A stretch of 64,000 bases of DNA from Diaporthe sp. PMI_573 (GCA_021399435.1 JAJTUP010000003.1:1612001-1676000); one strand, 5' to 3'; positions 1-12,481 are shown, counted from the first letter of the stretch. The notes: a model not told the origin generated them from the sequence alone. A program made the numbers and translations.

Positions 1-781
1 CGGTTATGCGCAGGCGAACTTTATTCAATAAGGTCTAAGATCGGCCAAAAAAATAGGAGAGTTCTCGGGCCCAATATTTCCCCGGTGTTGATATATAATT
101 CAGCTTCGTGGATAGTTGTTAATGAATTTACGATGACTGCACACAGTGCTCTTGAAGCCGATCAGAAGACAAACTTAGCCCTTGACTCGTGCCCTTTCTA
201 GAATCTGAGCGTCTGACGCTTACGTCGGGCGAAGACACCTGGATGCCCCTTGTTTCAATGCTTTCCTTTACAGACAACTTGTTATTCCCGGCTTGTCTCC
301 CGGTCTTTAAATGTACATGCCGTTGGAGATTTTAGCTTCGCTCACTCGCCGCCATTGGCTGACCACGGATAGTCCTCGCCGAGTGTGCCAGACGACCTGA
401 TCGGTCGTCGGCGACCCTGGAAGCGACATCAACAAAGTTGGCATTGTCGCATTGAACTGCCGGTATCTGACTCGTGGGCTGCTGCATCGGGCAGATGGCT
501 GCCCAGTGTGGCAAGCGGCACGCTGGGTCATCAAGATGGGCAGCCCAAATGCCGTCGGTGTATGCTCCGGACATTGCAATTGGTTTTGTCCATTTCAAAA
601 CTCTCGACTGATCATCACTGTGGTTGAGAAAGCGAGGAGCGGTCGATACCCTGACATCTACTTGGTTTTTTTTCCCTTCTACTATTTCACTTTCTTCATT
701 AACCTGGGCGGAAAATCGTTGTGAAAGTGCCACGATGGGCTGCTGCGAACCCTGTAGCTCTGCCCAGGTGTTTCACGCGCG
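1..781. other. Left-end region without a recognised gene
   Basis: Short reading frames overlap on both strands and none resembles a known protein. The last part is presumably promoter and 5' untranslated region of the receptor gene starting at 782. A pyrimidine-rich tract near 665-700 is the only compositional feature I noticed. Confidence 0.5.
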
Positions 782-2460
782 ATGAAGAGCACGCAGATAC
801 CGGGGATCTTGTCCTTGGCCATACCCTGGATGCTGTCCACAGCCGCGATTTCTTTGCGCCTGATCGCCCGGCGCATCACCAAGACCCGACTGTGGTGGGA
901 TGACTGGATGGCACTGTCTACCTATGTGAGTTCCGGAGTTGGCCGGTTGGGTTCGAGAAATGCTGCAGCCGTGAACAACGGTGGCTGACCAGCCTGGACA
1001 CACGGCAGGTATGGGCAGTCGGAAACAGTGCCTTTGGTATCAAGTGTATGTCACTCCTCGGTACAAGCGCAGAACACCTATTTAGCTAGGTATACGCTTC
1101 AATGTGGCTGACTCCGAGGTTTGACACACAGGGGTTTGTGATGGCCTCGCCCTGCACAGAGCTGATATCTGGTGGATGACGCCAAGTCAGTCGCTGAAGG
1201 CCGCGAGACTGAACCTCTTTTTTCTTGGAATCTTCTACGCACTCGCCGTCGGTTTCGCTAAGATTGCCGTGCTGGCTCTCTACTGGCGAATGTTCTCGCT
1301 CGGCCGTCTGAGATACCCCATCATTGTGCTTACTGTTTGTTCAGTCATGTGGACTGTGCTTAGGGTGCGTAACGTCCACCCCAACGCCTCATTCTCCACC
1401 GAAAGGCATATTCTCTAACAGTCTGCGGTGACTAGACTACACTAGGAATTGTACGCTGCATACCAGTATGCAGGTATTGGGACCCATCAGTGGATGGTAA
1501 ATGTCCCATTAATGATGCAAAGTTGTTCCCCGCCGGAGCCTTCACTCACCTCACTTTGGACGTTTTGATTATTGCTCTTCCGCTATTCAAACTCAGGAAC
1601 CTTCGCATGAGCATACACCGCAAGCTCGGTGTTATCGTTTTGTTTATGTTTGGAATAGTGTAAGAGTGCCCATACCTCTGCATATCAAGAGACAAAATCA
1701 GCTCAAACACTCGCCAGAACCTGCCTGGGGACTACTTTCGTCATCGTTGGCTCTCTACATCTCGATGAGACATCCGAGGAACTATCATATACCATCCCGA
1801 GCATGTTCATATGGGCAAACGTGGAGGTCAACTTTGGTGTCGTTGCAGGTCAGTGCCTTCTTTGTCAAGTTTCCTCCAGCCATGCTGACAGTGAGCATCC
1901 TAGCTTGTGCACCTCTATTACGGCCGTTGTTTTCGACGTACACAATGGGTCCATGGGGTAAAGCTGACGAGTTTGAATCGCACCATAGGCGATTCTTTGG
2001 TGGAAGACTGCATGGCAGTAGGAAACAGGACAAATTGCAAGATTCGTTACCCAGCCTCCTCATTTCGACGAGGTTGAACAGCAAAAGGACGACTACGAGT
2101 CGGAACAGCACTACCGAGAGTAGCCAGACTAGGTCGATGATGGAATCAAGAGCAACGGTGCAACCAGCATCCGTTTTGGAATATCACGAGTACTACCAAG
2201 TCCCCGTCATGATACCCGAGACAGTCCTCGAAAGCCCGGAACATATGGCGACCGAGGACATGTTTGCACGCAGGGAGAGACGCAGGCTGGGATCCACACC
2301 TGGAGTTGAGGATGTCGAAGGAATGTCCTGGGATATATGGGCAGGGCCTTGCGAGAATGCTCCGAATGTTCCCAGGCCGCCCCCCGCTGTTTATCCTGGA
2401 GTCGAAAATGTCCAGGATTCTCCCAACCTTCGATTTCTCACGGCCCACCATGTTGTTTGA
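782..2460 (+). CDS. PTH11-like rhodopsin-domain membrane receptor
   Basis: This is a multi-pass plasma-membrane protein of the fungal rhodopsin-domain/PTH11 family, whose members sense surfaces or nutrients. The visible family marks, in order, are the DDW after a basic stretch (exon 1), a membrane segment around AVGFAKIAVLALYWRMF, CIPVCRYWDPSVDGKC with the paired cysteines, LPLFKLRNLRM, and EVNFGVVACAPLLRPLF before a long hydrophilic tail. Exons that join in phase are 1446-1659, 1718-1848 and 1904-2460; an exon ends at 1368. The 5' part is less clear. Exon 1 runs from ATG 782 to about 925, and the next coding part starts near 1132, but the simplest GTGAGT (926) to CAG (1131) splice is out of phase. 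A mini-exon near 993-1008 would restore it. The segment joining TM1 to TM2 looks short for the family. The tail has no recognised domain. Confidence 0.78.
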
Positions 2461-3503
2461 GCACCAACGCTGGTCCTAATTGCTTTTCTTTACACGAGGC
2501 TGTAAGCTCAGGCCTGGCCGGTTTGGGCCCGAAGACATTGTGACTCTGGGCGGAAGCCTTGACCCGGGGTGGCCTCAACTATGGCGTCACCAACAGCTTA
2601 AATCTTCCACAATGGGGGAGTGACAAACACAGAATTGTGCACATATCCTCACCCCAATAGGAGTTGCATGATTTGATGCTTGTAGCACCATCCTGAGGAC
2701 AGAGAACACGCGAGGAGCAGTCCTCCCTCGCCTTAAGGTCAAACGTGTGAGTTTCAAGCCTTTGAAAACAAAAGAAGGAGAGGACCGTGCCGAGGTGGCA
2801 TTGCTGACGAAGCTGCATTGCCAGGTTTCTGTCGAGAAAGCATTGCATTTGGCAGAAGATCTGATTCAACACGAAGACCTACACATACAACTCGAAAGTA
2901 GAACAAATAGAGATACCTTAATCGATAATTGCAATGGAGTTGGCAGACCCACTTCAGCAGTGACCTGTCCTTTGTGTTCAGAAGCCCCTATAACGATTGC
3001 CTTTCGTCACTTGTCTTCCATATCGTTTCAACAAATGTTTCCAGGGTGTTTTTGCAGGGTGTCCACAAAGAGACTGCACCCACTCCCAGCTCAAGGATCA
3101 TACAAGTGCTGCACTGAAACCTACTCCGTATTCTCATACTTCAAAGGGGGGAAACCGCAAGCTTCGGCGGCGTTTGCAAGCAATCAGCTGGGTGTTTCGC
3201 CAGCCAATCATTCGCGTGCGCGCATTGCATTGTGCACAGGCTTAGGTCCTGGCAAGGCAGGCCGATCATCGGGGCAAACGACTCCAAAAGCTTTGTACCT
3301 AACTTCCTCAAACACGTCGCTCTCGACGGCAAAATATCAGCCTCCATGCTTTCCCTTGGTTCTTGATATAGTATTAATGAACCTAGATTTATCTTCATTT
3401 ACGAGTGATCAAGTTTATACCTGTCGTTCAGGAGGGGCAACAACTCTTTCCCACTTCTCAACAACTCCTTCGAGGCTCGAGATAGTCGTCCAATCAGCAC
3501 ACC
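2461..3503. other. Intergenic, no supported gene
   Basis: A 263-codon open frame (2747-3538) crosses this region and overlaps the start of the next gene in another frame. Its translation resembles nothing I know, so I treat it as chance. The 3' end of the receptor transcript and the promoter of the transpeptidase gene must lie here. Confidence 0.45.
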
Positions 3504-5498
3504 ATGGATCCACCGATTCAGGGTACTTATCCCTCTGATGGTGGTTCCTTCACACGCTTCCCTAGCCGACGCAGTGTCGTGCACGGTACACGAGGGATGG
3601 TGAGCACAAGCTCACCCCTGGCGACTGAGGCTGGGCTTCAGGTCTTGAGGGAGCGGGGCAACGCTGCAGTAAGTCTGTCGATCACAGATTAAACTTTGCC
3701 GGTGAGGCTTGCATTAATTCTGACCTTGGAACTGAAGGACGCAGCAATTGCAGCAGCGGCTGTTTTGAACCTTGTTGATCCATCCATGACTGGTATTGGG
3801 GGCGATGCATTCTGCCTCTTCTATCGTGCCAAGACGAGAAAAGTCCACGCTCTGAACGGCTCGGGAAGGTCACCCGCCAACGCAAGTTTACATGATGTCT
3901 GCAGAGACTTGAACATAACAGACAGGTCTTCTGGGTCCATTCCAAATACATCAATCCACTCCGTGACTGTCCCAGGAGCCGCAGCTGCTTGGCTGGACAT
4001 TGTTGACAAATACGGCTCTGGCGAATTGACAGCCTCACAGGTCCTAGCACCTGCCATCCAAATGGCTGAGGAGGGAGTGCCTATCAGCGAGATATCAAGC
4101 TATAATGTAAGCATATCTGATTGTCAAGTCTACCAAAACCCGAACTCAAGTGTGCTTTAGTGGCAGAAGTCTGAGAAAGAGCTGCGAGAAATGGCCGCCG
4201 AGGAAGGCCTGCTCAAGTACGACCCAACCTGCCCTGAAAAGTATCGAGCTCCTAGGGCAGGAGAAATCATCAAAAACAGGTCCTTGGCGAGAACCTTCAA
4301 GCTTCTTGCTGAGCGCGGCAAGAGTGGCTTTTACGAAGGGCCTGTGGCGGAGGCAATTGTGGAAATCAGCCAGAAATACCGTGGATACTTAACTCTTGAT
4401 GATCTAAAGAGCCATAAGAGCGAGGAGGTGGATCCTGTCTCAATTCAACTCGACCTCCCATCCGCCCAAAGCAATATCGACTTGTGGGAGCACCCGCCCA
4501 ATGGCCAGGGAATTGTTGCTCAAATGGCCCTTGGGATTCTCGCCGAGCTGGAGAGAGATGGGAAGATACCGCAGTTCACTGCTGTGGATCACAACACTTC
4601 TGGGTAAGACAGGATGGTGTTGTTTTCTCATAATGGTCAATGTGATTCCGTACCAAGCTTATTTAATTCGCTCGACAGGTACCTCCACGCCATCATCCAA
4701 GCACTACGCATCGCATTCGCCGACGGAAGCTGGCACATAACAGACCCTACATGGGCTGTGGAACCAAGCTACCTGATTTCTCGGTCGTACCTAGCTCAAC
4801 GTGCCAAACTATTTGACCCAGCTAGATCTACAGACATTGCAGACCCTGGGCATTTGGGCGGAATGCACAAGGCCAGCGATACCGTCTACCTCTGCGTCAC
4901 AGACGCGGAGGGGAATGCGTGTTCGCTTGTCAACAGCGTCTCTGACAATTTTGGAAGCCGGATCATCCCTCCAGGTACCGGGTTTGTCCTTCAAAATCGT
5001 GGATCCGGCTTCCACCTCGGACCCAAACACCATCCTAACCTGTATGCTCCAGGCAAAAGGCCTTACAATACGATCATACCAGCCATGGTGACGAATGCAT
5101 CCGACGGGACCCTGCATACTGTCTTTGGCGTCATGGGCGGTGCAATGCAACCTCAAGGCCATGTGCAGGTCCTCATGAACATGCTACGGTTCGGCATGAA
5201 TCCACAGGTGGCGCTTGATGCGCCTAGAATTTGCATCGGGGTCAGCCTCCCGGGAAAGTCCACCGACCCAAGCAAGACTGTTGACAGGACAGTGTATATT
5301 GAGGAAGGAATAGATAAAAATGTAGTGCGTGAGCTTGAAGAGATGGGCCATGAGGTTAAAGTCATCGGAGGCATGGGGCGGTCGTTATTTGGACGAGGGC
5401 AGATCATCCGTGTCTTTCACGACCCGACTGACGGTCAGAGAGTATACTCTGCGGGAAGTGATATGAGGGGTGATGGGAATGCTGCACCCTTGCTTTGA
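3504..5498 (+). CDS. Gamma-glutamyltranspeptidase-family Ntn hydrolase
   Basis: The four exons 3504-3668, 3738-4106, 4161-4603 and 4679-5498 join in phase to give 598 aa. The family is made as a proenzyme that cleaves itself before a threonine, which becomes the nucleophile of the small subunit. Members hydrolyse or transfer gamma-glutamyl groups from glutathione or related amides. Seen here are MTGIGGDAF and NGSGRSPAN in the large subunit and, at codon 4881, the expected catalytic threonine in ASDTVYLCVTD. After it come NSVSDNFGS, GFVLQNRG, GKRPYNTIIP and GVMGGAMQPQGH. The GIGGDAF and NGSGR variants place it nearer the YwrD/acylase-like branch than classical glutathione GGT. No signal peptide is evident from this start, so an intracellular role is likely. 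The substrate is not determined by the sequence. Confidence 0.9.
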
Positions 5499-6592
5499 TT
5501 GAGAAATTCCCCAGGTCGCAACCTTGTTTGAGTTCTACCAATTGACAAGAGAGAACTGCCCAGGTGGTGAAATCTTGGTCTATATGGCGTGCTGTTGCTG
5601 AACGTGGAACTGATTGCTTGAGAGGTCTTTCACTTGATGAGGGCTCACCCCGAGCAATCCAACTTGATTAAACCAAAGACTGCATTAGGACCAAAGATCT
5701 TGACAGAAGAGCCATGCATGCGAAATTCTAGGGGTACTCGTAAGGATCCTTCATGGGAGTCATCTTACGGCATCGAAAACTGAAGTTATGACACAAATTC
5801 GGGATTCCTCACAGTTAGATCTGGAAGACAATATTGGTACCTATTGCAGGTTACGTGCTTCAAGATCACCCCCGGAGCTATGAAGCAACGATGCCCCGAC
5901 TTCACGAGGCTTCGCAGCCAGTCGTTTGTACACGAGGTAGGGAACGCGTAACAATGAAACTGGCAAGAACCTAAAATGAACACCGAGGGGACGACGTCAA
6001 TTCAAAGCTGGACCGGTTGGTCTCTTGTGCGCGATGGGGCTGATGTTGTCACCTTCTCTTTCCAGCTATGTTCGGCTGACCATGACGAATATGTCGACCG
6101 ACTCCACCTTCAGTGCGAGCTGCGTGCCATGATTGGATTCCTAGGACCATGCATATCATTATCAACCGTTCATCTCCGTGCCTTCCCCTCCGAGAAAGAT
6201 GGCTTGTTTTCCGGGTCATGAGATTGGGTTGTACGTTGTCGGCACAACCGGCACGACGGGATCTTTCTGTCCAATAGATTGACCCACGAGTCACCATTTT
6301 CAGGGCCACGACCAACCTCAAGGACTTTTACGAGCACGCTAAAAGCCGGACTAGCGATCTTCATCTTCAATTCCATATCTATCACATCGCCCGCGTGCAT
6401 ACTCCACAATCTCGGTCTTTACAAGAATGCGTTCCATATGCGCGCAGGAATGCGGGCCGCCCCGTCGAGGGCCAAGCCTATATATCATGGGGTCGCTGCG
6501 TGCGGCGATCTTGAGACCATGCTTATGGGGCGCTTTCTGCCATGCACCGTTCTTTGTGACACTTATATCTAAGACTAAGGTCCGACTGATCC
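5499..6592. other. Intergenic, no supported gene
   Basis: Only short overlapping frames occur on both strands. The region should hold the terminator of the transpeptidase transcript and the promoter of the phosphatase gene. Confidence 0.5.
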
Positions 6593-8192
6593 ATGATGCG
6601 CAATCTTTTGGACTGTATCAGGGGCTTGCTTCCTTTTGTCCCCGTATTAGCCCTCGCGTCAGCAAACTTTCCTGCCATTCCATCCGATAAGACGACCCCA
6701 GTCCAGCAGCGCTTGGCCATCAGTGGTGCTAATTGTAAGCTGAAATTTATGTGGCTTTATATTCTACCTCAACCTGTTCAAGTACGTGAAATCAGGCTGA
6801 CTTGGGGTTTCCTGAGCAGCTGTTTCAGTCGGGTGGAATACATTTGAACAGCTGGCCCAACCGTGTGTTCAGTATGGGACCACTAGTACCGACCTCAACC
6901 TCATGCAATGCTCAGATATCTCGGTGACGTATGAAACGTCTCGTACATGGTCCAATACTGTCATTCTTAGCGGCCTGACCGCAGGCCAAACCTACTACTA
7001 CAAGATTGTCTCTACCAACTCAACAATTGAGAGTTTCATGAGCCCGAGGGCACCAGGTGACAGGACGCCGTTCACGACAAGCGTTGTCATTGACCTCGGA
7101 GTTTATGGCGAGAACGGCTACACAATCAAGGGTGACAATTCCAAGCGGGACCAAATTCCCACAATAGATCCTTCTCTGAACCATACGACCATCGGACGCC
7201 TGGCTGAGAACTTCAACGACTACGAGTGGGTTATGCATCCTGGTGACCTGGCCTATGCCGACGACTGGATCCTGAACATCGACAACCTACTCGACGGTGC
7301 TAATGCCTACGAGGCCATAACCGAAAACTTTTACAACCAGCTCTCCCCAATAGCCAGCCGTAAGCCGTACATGGCGAGCCCCGGAAATCATGAGGCAGAT
7401 TGTGCAGAAGTCAGCACACTGCTTATTCGGGCCATCTGTCCCGAAGGGCAAAAGAACTTCACGGATTTCAACGTGCGCTTCGGCAAGAACATGCCAAGCG
7501 CGTTCCCGTCCACGTCGTCTGATGCCACCGCAAAGATCAACGCAAACAAGGCGAAGTTGCTCGCGAACCCGCCGTTTTGGTACTCGTTCGAGTACGGCAT
7601 GGTCCACGTCACAATGATCGACACCGAGACGGACTTTCCCAACGCCCCGGACTTGCCCTTCGGCTCGGCTGGTCTCGATGGCGGCCCCTTTGGATACACA
7701 GGCCAGCAGCTCGATTTTCTCAAGGCGGATCTAGCATCGGTCGATCGCACCGTGACACCCTGGGTCATCGTCGGCGGTCACCGCCCATGGTACTCGACGG
7801 GTGGGAGCGGCAGCATCTGCACCGCGTGCCAGAAGGCATTTGAGCCGATACTATATCAATATGGCGTCGACCTGGGGGTTTTTGGGCATGTCCACAACTC
7901 CCAGCGCTTTGCGCCAGTGAACAACAGCGTTGTCGACCCAGCAGGGATGCAAGACCCAAAAAGCCCAATGTACATCGTCGCAGGAGGCGCCGGCAACATC
8001 GAAGGATTGAGTTCGATTGGGACGAATATTTCGTCGAATCGCTTCGCTTACGCTGATGACTTCAGCTATGCAACGCTCAACTTCAAAGATGAGAACAACC
8101 TGGAAATCAATTTCATTCGGTCATCGACGGGTGAGATCCTCGATTCATCGACGCTGTACAAGTCGCACTCGCAACAAAGTGTTGTACAGTAG
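6593..8192 (+). CDS. Secreted purple acid phosphatase
   Basis: Two exons, 6593-6734 and 6820-8192, join in phase to give 504 aa. The protein opens with a hydrophobic signal-peptide-like stretch (LLPFVPVLALASANF). A fibronectin-like N-terminal domain follows (VSVGWNT, LTAGQTYYYKI), then a metallophosphoesterase domain. All five metal-binding blocks of purple acid phosphatases can be found: VIDLGVYG, HPGDLAYADD, SPGNHEADC, VGGHRPWYS and FGHVHN. Several N-x-S/T sites fit a secreted glycoprotein. The known role of this family is release of phosphate from organic phosphoesters outside the cell, often induced by phosphate starvation; that regulation cannot be read from the promoter here. The C-terminus (FIRSSTGEILDSSTLYK) matches the usual family end. 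Confidence 0.93.
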
Positions 8193-8554
8193 GACCACCG
8201 TGCACTGTGATGCACCGAGGAACATAGTTAATAAATTACACTTCCCTACATCCTGAAACGGCGCGTAGTACCGAGCGTGCAAAAGGGGGGAGCTACACCT
8301 CCCTTGCCGTCTAACAGCGGATGGAGTGGCCGGCTTACATAGGCAACCACTCGATACTGGCTCAATCTCCCTTCACTTTGACGTCATCATGTAAATGGCA
8401 CCATCTCACGCCTTTGGCTCCGGTCTGTCTCAAAGACACATCAACACGAACCATTCCTCGCTGACCTGACAACTTGCAAACGTTAAACTTAACAGTTCCG
8501 TCGTCTCCACAAATCCAGAACCCCAGCTTGACATTTCCCATAACCTTCAGCACT
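8193..8554. other. Intergenic between phosphatase and SDR genes
   Basis: A run of g and a (8283-8292) and a C/T-rich stretch just before the next ATG are the only notable elements. Nothing coding is supported. Confidence 0.4.
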
Positions 8555-9506
8555 ATGGTTAGAGCACTCATCGTGGGCGCCACCAGAGGCCTCGGCGCCG
8601 CTCTCACCAAGCAGTACGCATCCAGAACATCGAGCACCGTTTTTGCGACCACACGATCATCCGTTCCGAACGACTCCCCTCAGAACGCCAAATGGCTATC
8701 GGGAATCGACCTGCAGAAGCCTAAAGTGGGCGATGACCTGGCAAGCCAACTGAAGGGAGAGAAGCCTCTGGACGTAGTGGTGTGTTACCAAATGGTGGAC
8801 TTTTGCAGCAAAGGACACACAAGCGGATACTGACGAATTTGGCAGATCATCACGGCCGGTCGCTTCACCACCGAGGATTTCCACGACAAAGGACCCAACT
8901 GGGACGAGGAGGTCACGATGTACACCACGAGCTCCATCGCCCCGGTCTTCCTGGTCCACGCGCTCTTCAACGCTGGGCTGCTGTCCAAGGGCTCCAAGGT
9001 GGTCCTCGTGTCGTCAGAGGCGGGAAGCATCACGCTGCGCCACGAGTCCGAGGGCGGTGGAAACTATGCCCATCACGCGAGCAAGGCAGCCCTCAACATG
9101 GTGGGCAAGCTGCTGAGTCTTGACCTCAAGGACGCGGGCGTGGTAATCAGCACCATCCATCCCGGATTTATGCGCTCGGACATGACCAAAGGCGTTGGTT
9201 TCGACAAATTCTGGGACGAGGGTGGAGGTATGTCGAATCTGTTGCCCTTTCAAAGTTTGACTTTATTACTAATTTTCCCACCCAGCTGTGACTACTGATG
9301 AGGCGGCCAGCAGTCTTGTGGAGTGGGCGGACCAGCTAGACATCAGCAAGACCGGCGAGTACTGGGCTCCCAGAGGACCGGGTGAGTTCCTTGATCCTGA
9401 TTCCAAAATTGACTGAATGGCCCGACTGACTGCAATAGGGGATATTGGAACGGCTGAGGCGACGCTCGGCAAGGGATTGCCGACGCCACTGAAGTTGCCG
9501 TGGTGA
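8555..9506 (+). CDS. Short-chain dehydrogenase/reductase, small cytosolic type
   Basis: The four exons 8555-8779, 8846-9227, 9286-9381 and 9439-9506 fit in phase and give 256 aa. The Rossmann glycine motif GATRGLG sits at residues 8-14, which supports ATG 8555 rather than an in-frame codon at 8474. The strand ends VVLVSSEAGS and the later Y..H..K site (NYAHHASKAALN) supply the catalytic Ser, Tyr and Lys, and STIHPGFMRSDMTK is the usual post-catalytic PG motif. This is a classical NAD(P)-dependent SDR, near the C-factor/sniffer-like group of small fungal reductases. The substrate is unknown. The last exon is very short, ending in a basic/proline tail. Confidence 0.88.
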
Positions 9507-9882
9507 GCTGAAGCATCTTCGTTCTGGCTTGGGGTGTACACTTTGCCATTCAAGAGAGCTTGGAGCATGCTTATTGAAGTCTGGTAATTTCAATCATGGT
9601 AAACCCTGAAATTGTTAGCCTGGACATTTAATAGCTCCTCCCTATCCAGCTTCCCAGGTGCTCACGCCCCCAGAACTCCCAAACACCGAGTGAGCTGCCT
9701 GTTATGATAGTGATACAAACCCCTCAGGGAACTCTTGCACACCGCATTCATCTCGTATCCAAGCAAACACGTATAATCAACCCTCGTTTATACCTTCGTT
9801 TATCCCTTCTCAACTGCCAAAAAAAACACCATTATACTTGAGCTTGAATTGAATTTCGAAGTTGTGGAATGCACCGCATCTG
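9507..9882. other. Convergent 3' region
   Basis: This lies between the SDR (plus) and a small membrane protein (minus), so it should carry the 3' untranslated regions and poly(A) signals of both. No gene is supported. Confidence 0.4.
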
Positions 9883-10350
9883 TCAGACATTGAGCAGGCT
9901 GGATGGGTTTGGATCACGGTAGACTCGATCATCGGGGCGTTCCGAATACGCAGGCGGTGGCTTCTCAGGCAGGCCATCAACGTCGTTCTGCTGCGCATCA
10001 CTGTGTTGGTTCGCTCGTTGTTGCGAGTCCGTGCCCACATCTCTGTGCGAATGATTTTGGTTGGCGGTCATAGGTGGCTCAAGGTTTGGCGGACGTGTCA
10101 TCGGCGCCGATATTACAATGCGTTCTTCGTCATATGCAGCTGCTCTCTTGCGGCGCCAGCTGACCACGATGCAGGTGGTGATGCCCACACAGTTGATCCC
10201 GATGGCCACGCCACCAGCGATGATAAGTCCTTTGCGATGTGCCGAGAAGTTCCTTCGGGAGAATCCATAACCAAGAGAGAAACCGCCGAATATCAAGACC
10301 AAGAGACCGCCCCATCCATAGTAGCACAGCGGGTTTCTTCTGTCCTCCAT
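9883..10350 (-). CDS. Small two-TM membrane protein with PPxY tail
   Basis: The frame encodes 155 aa from ATG 10350; the frame stays open upstream to 10413 without another ATG. Two hydrophobic segments are visible: LLVLIFGGFSLGYGF near residues 16-30 and GLIIAGGVAIGINCVGITTC near 41-60. A basic WRRKRAAAYDEER stop-transfer sequence and a long polar tail rich in Asn, Gln and Pro follow. Near the end is EKPPPAYSERP, a PPxY motif that in fungi recruits WW-domain ubiquitin ligases such as Rsp5. This is the layout of small fungal plasma-membrane proteins of unknown role. An extra upstream exon cannot be excluded. Confidence 0.6.
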   Translation of the reverse strand: MEDRRNPLCYYGWGGLLVLIFGGFSLGYGFSRRNFSAHRKGLIIAGGVAIGINCVGITTCIVVSWRRKRAAAYDEERIVISAPMTRPPNLEPPMTANQNHSHRDVGTDSQQRANQHSDAQQNDVDGLPEKPPPAYSERPDDRVYRDPNPSSLLNV

Positions 10351-11779
10351 AGGGTGAAAGGGCTCGCTTGGGCAGTTTGAAGGCTTTGTTGCAAATATCA
10401 GGTCACCTTTCAAGAGACGTCGATCCGGGTGGCTGGAGTCGTCTTTTTGGTCTCTGGCAGAGGGATAGGACTTAGAGTTTGGTAGATTTGTACCACTTTT
10501 AAGGATTTCGATGAGGGGCCGCCTTGTTGACGAGCATCCCAGAGCGAGGCCAGACTGTGCAAGAAGGATTCACAGGATGGAATATGTCATCGCACATGGG
10601 CCATTCCCCCTGTTGAAGGGATCCTTCGGGCCAACAGCCACCCTGAATCTAGAGCGGGACAGGCCCAACTCGACAAGTGGTGCCAGATCGCACCTCGATA
10701 CTAAATGCATTCAAAAATATGAGTCAATGGGCAACAGCGGACCGATGGGTGTATTAAAAGTGGCCTTCGGACAGTTTGGCCGGGCCTGGTTGATTTTACA
10801 AGTGATCAAACACCTGCAATGCAACTCCACGTTTGATAGCTGGTCTCGAGATGTGATCAATTTTGAATCCACCGTACCTTGCCCATATATATAGGTTGCC
10901 TAGCTTTTTAGACTTTCTAAAAATACACATGTTGGTAAAGATGGTCCATGCTGCTGTTCTCATAGCCACCACGTGCAACTTATCAGTATTTCTTTAATAC
11001 AAACATGATACTACCGTGATTTATTGAACATCGCCACTGACATTTCCTACATTTACTCACGATCTTGATCTTACATTCATCAATCTATCTCAATACCACA
11101 CCTATCACATCCTTCCCTAATCAAGCATGCATTTCCAAACATTTCTTCCTGCAAACTTGAGAGGCCACACCAACCTTTACTCTATGGGACAAGAATTCAG
11201 CAAACGGGAGGCTTCGACAAAGTTGAAACCACAAGCACCTCTGCCTTTTTCATTGTTGAATTTATTTTTATCTTTTTCTGCGGTATTGATTTCCCGCTTC
11301 CTTGGTGAGACAATGGGATTGACTCCTGTTTGGTCTGCAGGTAGGCGCCGGTTCTCTACTACAGAGAAGAGCAAACCAGAATGCTAATGAGACAGCTCTT
11401 TCACCTCTTATAGTAGCCATATGCATTTCTGTTAGTACTAGCATATCATGGACAACAAGTGCTACGGCTTTGGCCGTCCTCCCCGGCTCCCCGCACATTG
11501 ACGTGGCACAAATCTTTGATTTATCATTCACTGATTCTCGATAGAGCATAACTTATTCGTCAAGCGGCTCAAAATATGTGGTGCTCCAGTAGAATGGTGA
11601 AGCAAGAACATTACTGAGTAGTTGCTGTTGATTTTGAGGCACAAAGCTTGGTCATGAATGGAGTTCTGCACTTAGGTCATGGAGATCAGGCGTAAACATA
11701 GAGCATGCATGGTTTATCTATGAGAGGTGACTGTCATTGGTTAATTCATCTGAAATCAAAATGGTCTTGGACACCAGTC
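10351..11779. other. Intergenic, no supported gene
   Basis: Several short frames occur (for example 11127-11387) but none has family marks or convincing codon structure. The part near 10350-10500 would be the promoter of the small membrane protein. Confidence 0.45.
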
Positions 11780-12222
11780 TTATATTGTTGTGTGAAATTT
11801 AATACGGTGTTCTTGTCTCCACTCGCCTGGAGACCAAAAGCAGTGATCTTGTGATAGAGCTTCAGAGGATACCGCCATCATAAAAGCCCAACCCCCAGAC
11901 TCGTTCACATATGCATCTCGAAGCTGATCGTCCTTCTGACATTTGCACTCTCGGCGGTAGATGGCTGGCCTGTTGTAGTTGTCTGGCCCAAATACTCGAT
12001 TATGCAGACTTACTGCAGGAAGGTAGGAGGGATAGTTGCGTGCATAGCTCTGCAAGCGGGCATCATCACGCGTGTAATTTACTATCTGTCCTACCCAGCA
12101 CATATCTGATTAATTAGACGGCCTGCAAAGGTGTCCAAGTTATCTGGTGACACAAGTAGAAATTCTGCTTGTCTTGGCACTTGGCACACGCCATCAGGCA
12201 GTGGTGTTACTGGCGAGGACAT
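11780..12222 (-). pseudogene. Possible small gene split over two frames
   Basis: On the minus strand an ATG at 12222 opens a frame reading MSSPVTPLPDGVCQ and ending at a stop about 43 codons later. The overlapping second frame then continues (IVNYTRDDARLQSYARNYPS, RRECKCQKDDQLRDAYV) to a stop at 11780. Both parts look coding-like in composition and abut near 12085-12110, but I found no intron of normal length that joins them. A frameshifted gene, a sequencing indel, or chance are all possible. No family is recognised. The second part has a C-K-C and one more cysteine, and no signal peptide is seen. Confidence 0.25.
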
Positions 12223-12481
12223 GCTTCAGTGCTTACGGCGGTCCCTAGGTCCGCTTTGGTAGGATGGATGGTCATGTTGCAGTGGCGTTAGACTGTGACG
12301 CACAAACAATGCCTGTCAGATCCTAGACAGGTTTTGGGCAGGGAACATTGGTGCAGGTGCTCTTGCAGCCTACGGGTCAGCATAGCCCCAACACGCCGCA
12401 ACATGCAGCGGTTGGTCACCAATCCACAGATATGGATGGACCAACAGGCTTGTTTGAGTTATCCAAACCGCCCTCTCATCA

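Noticed and set aside
2747..3538. 263-codon open frame upstream of and overlapping the transpeptidase gene
   Set aside because: It overlaps the real start in another frame, has no family features, and its amino acid composition is irregular.
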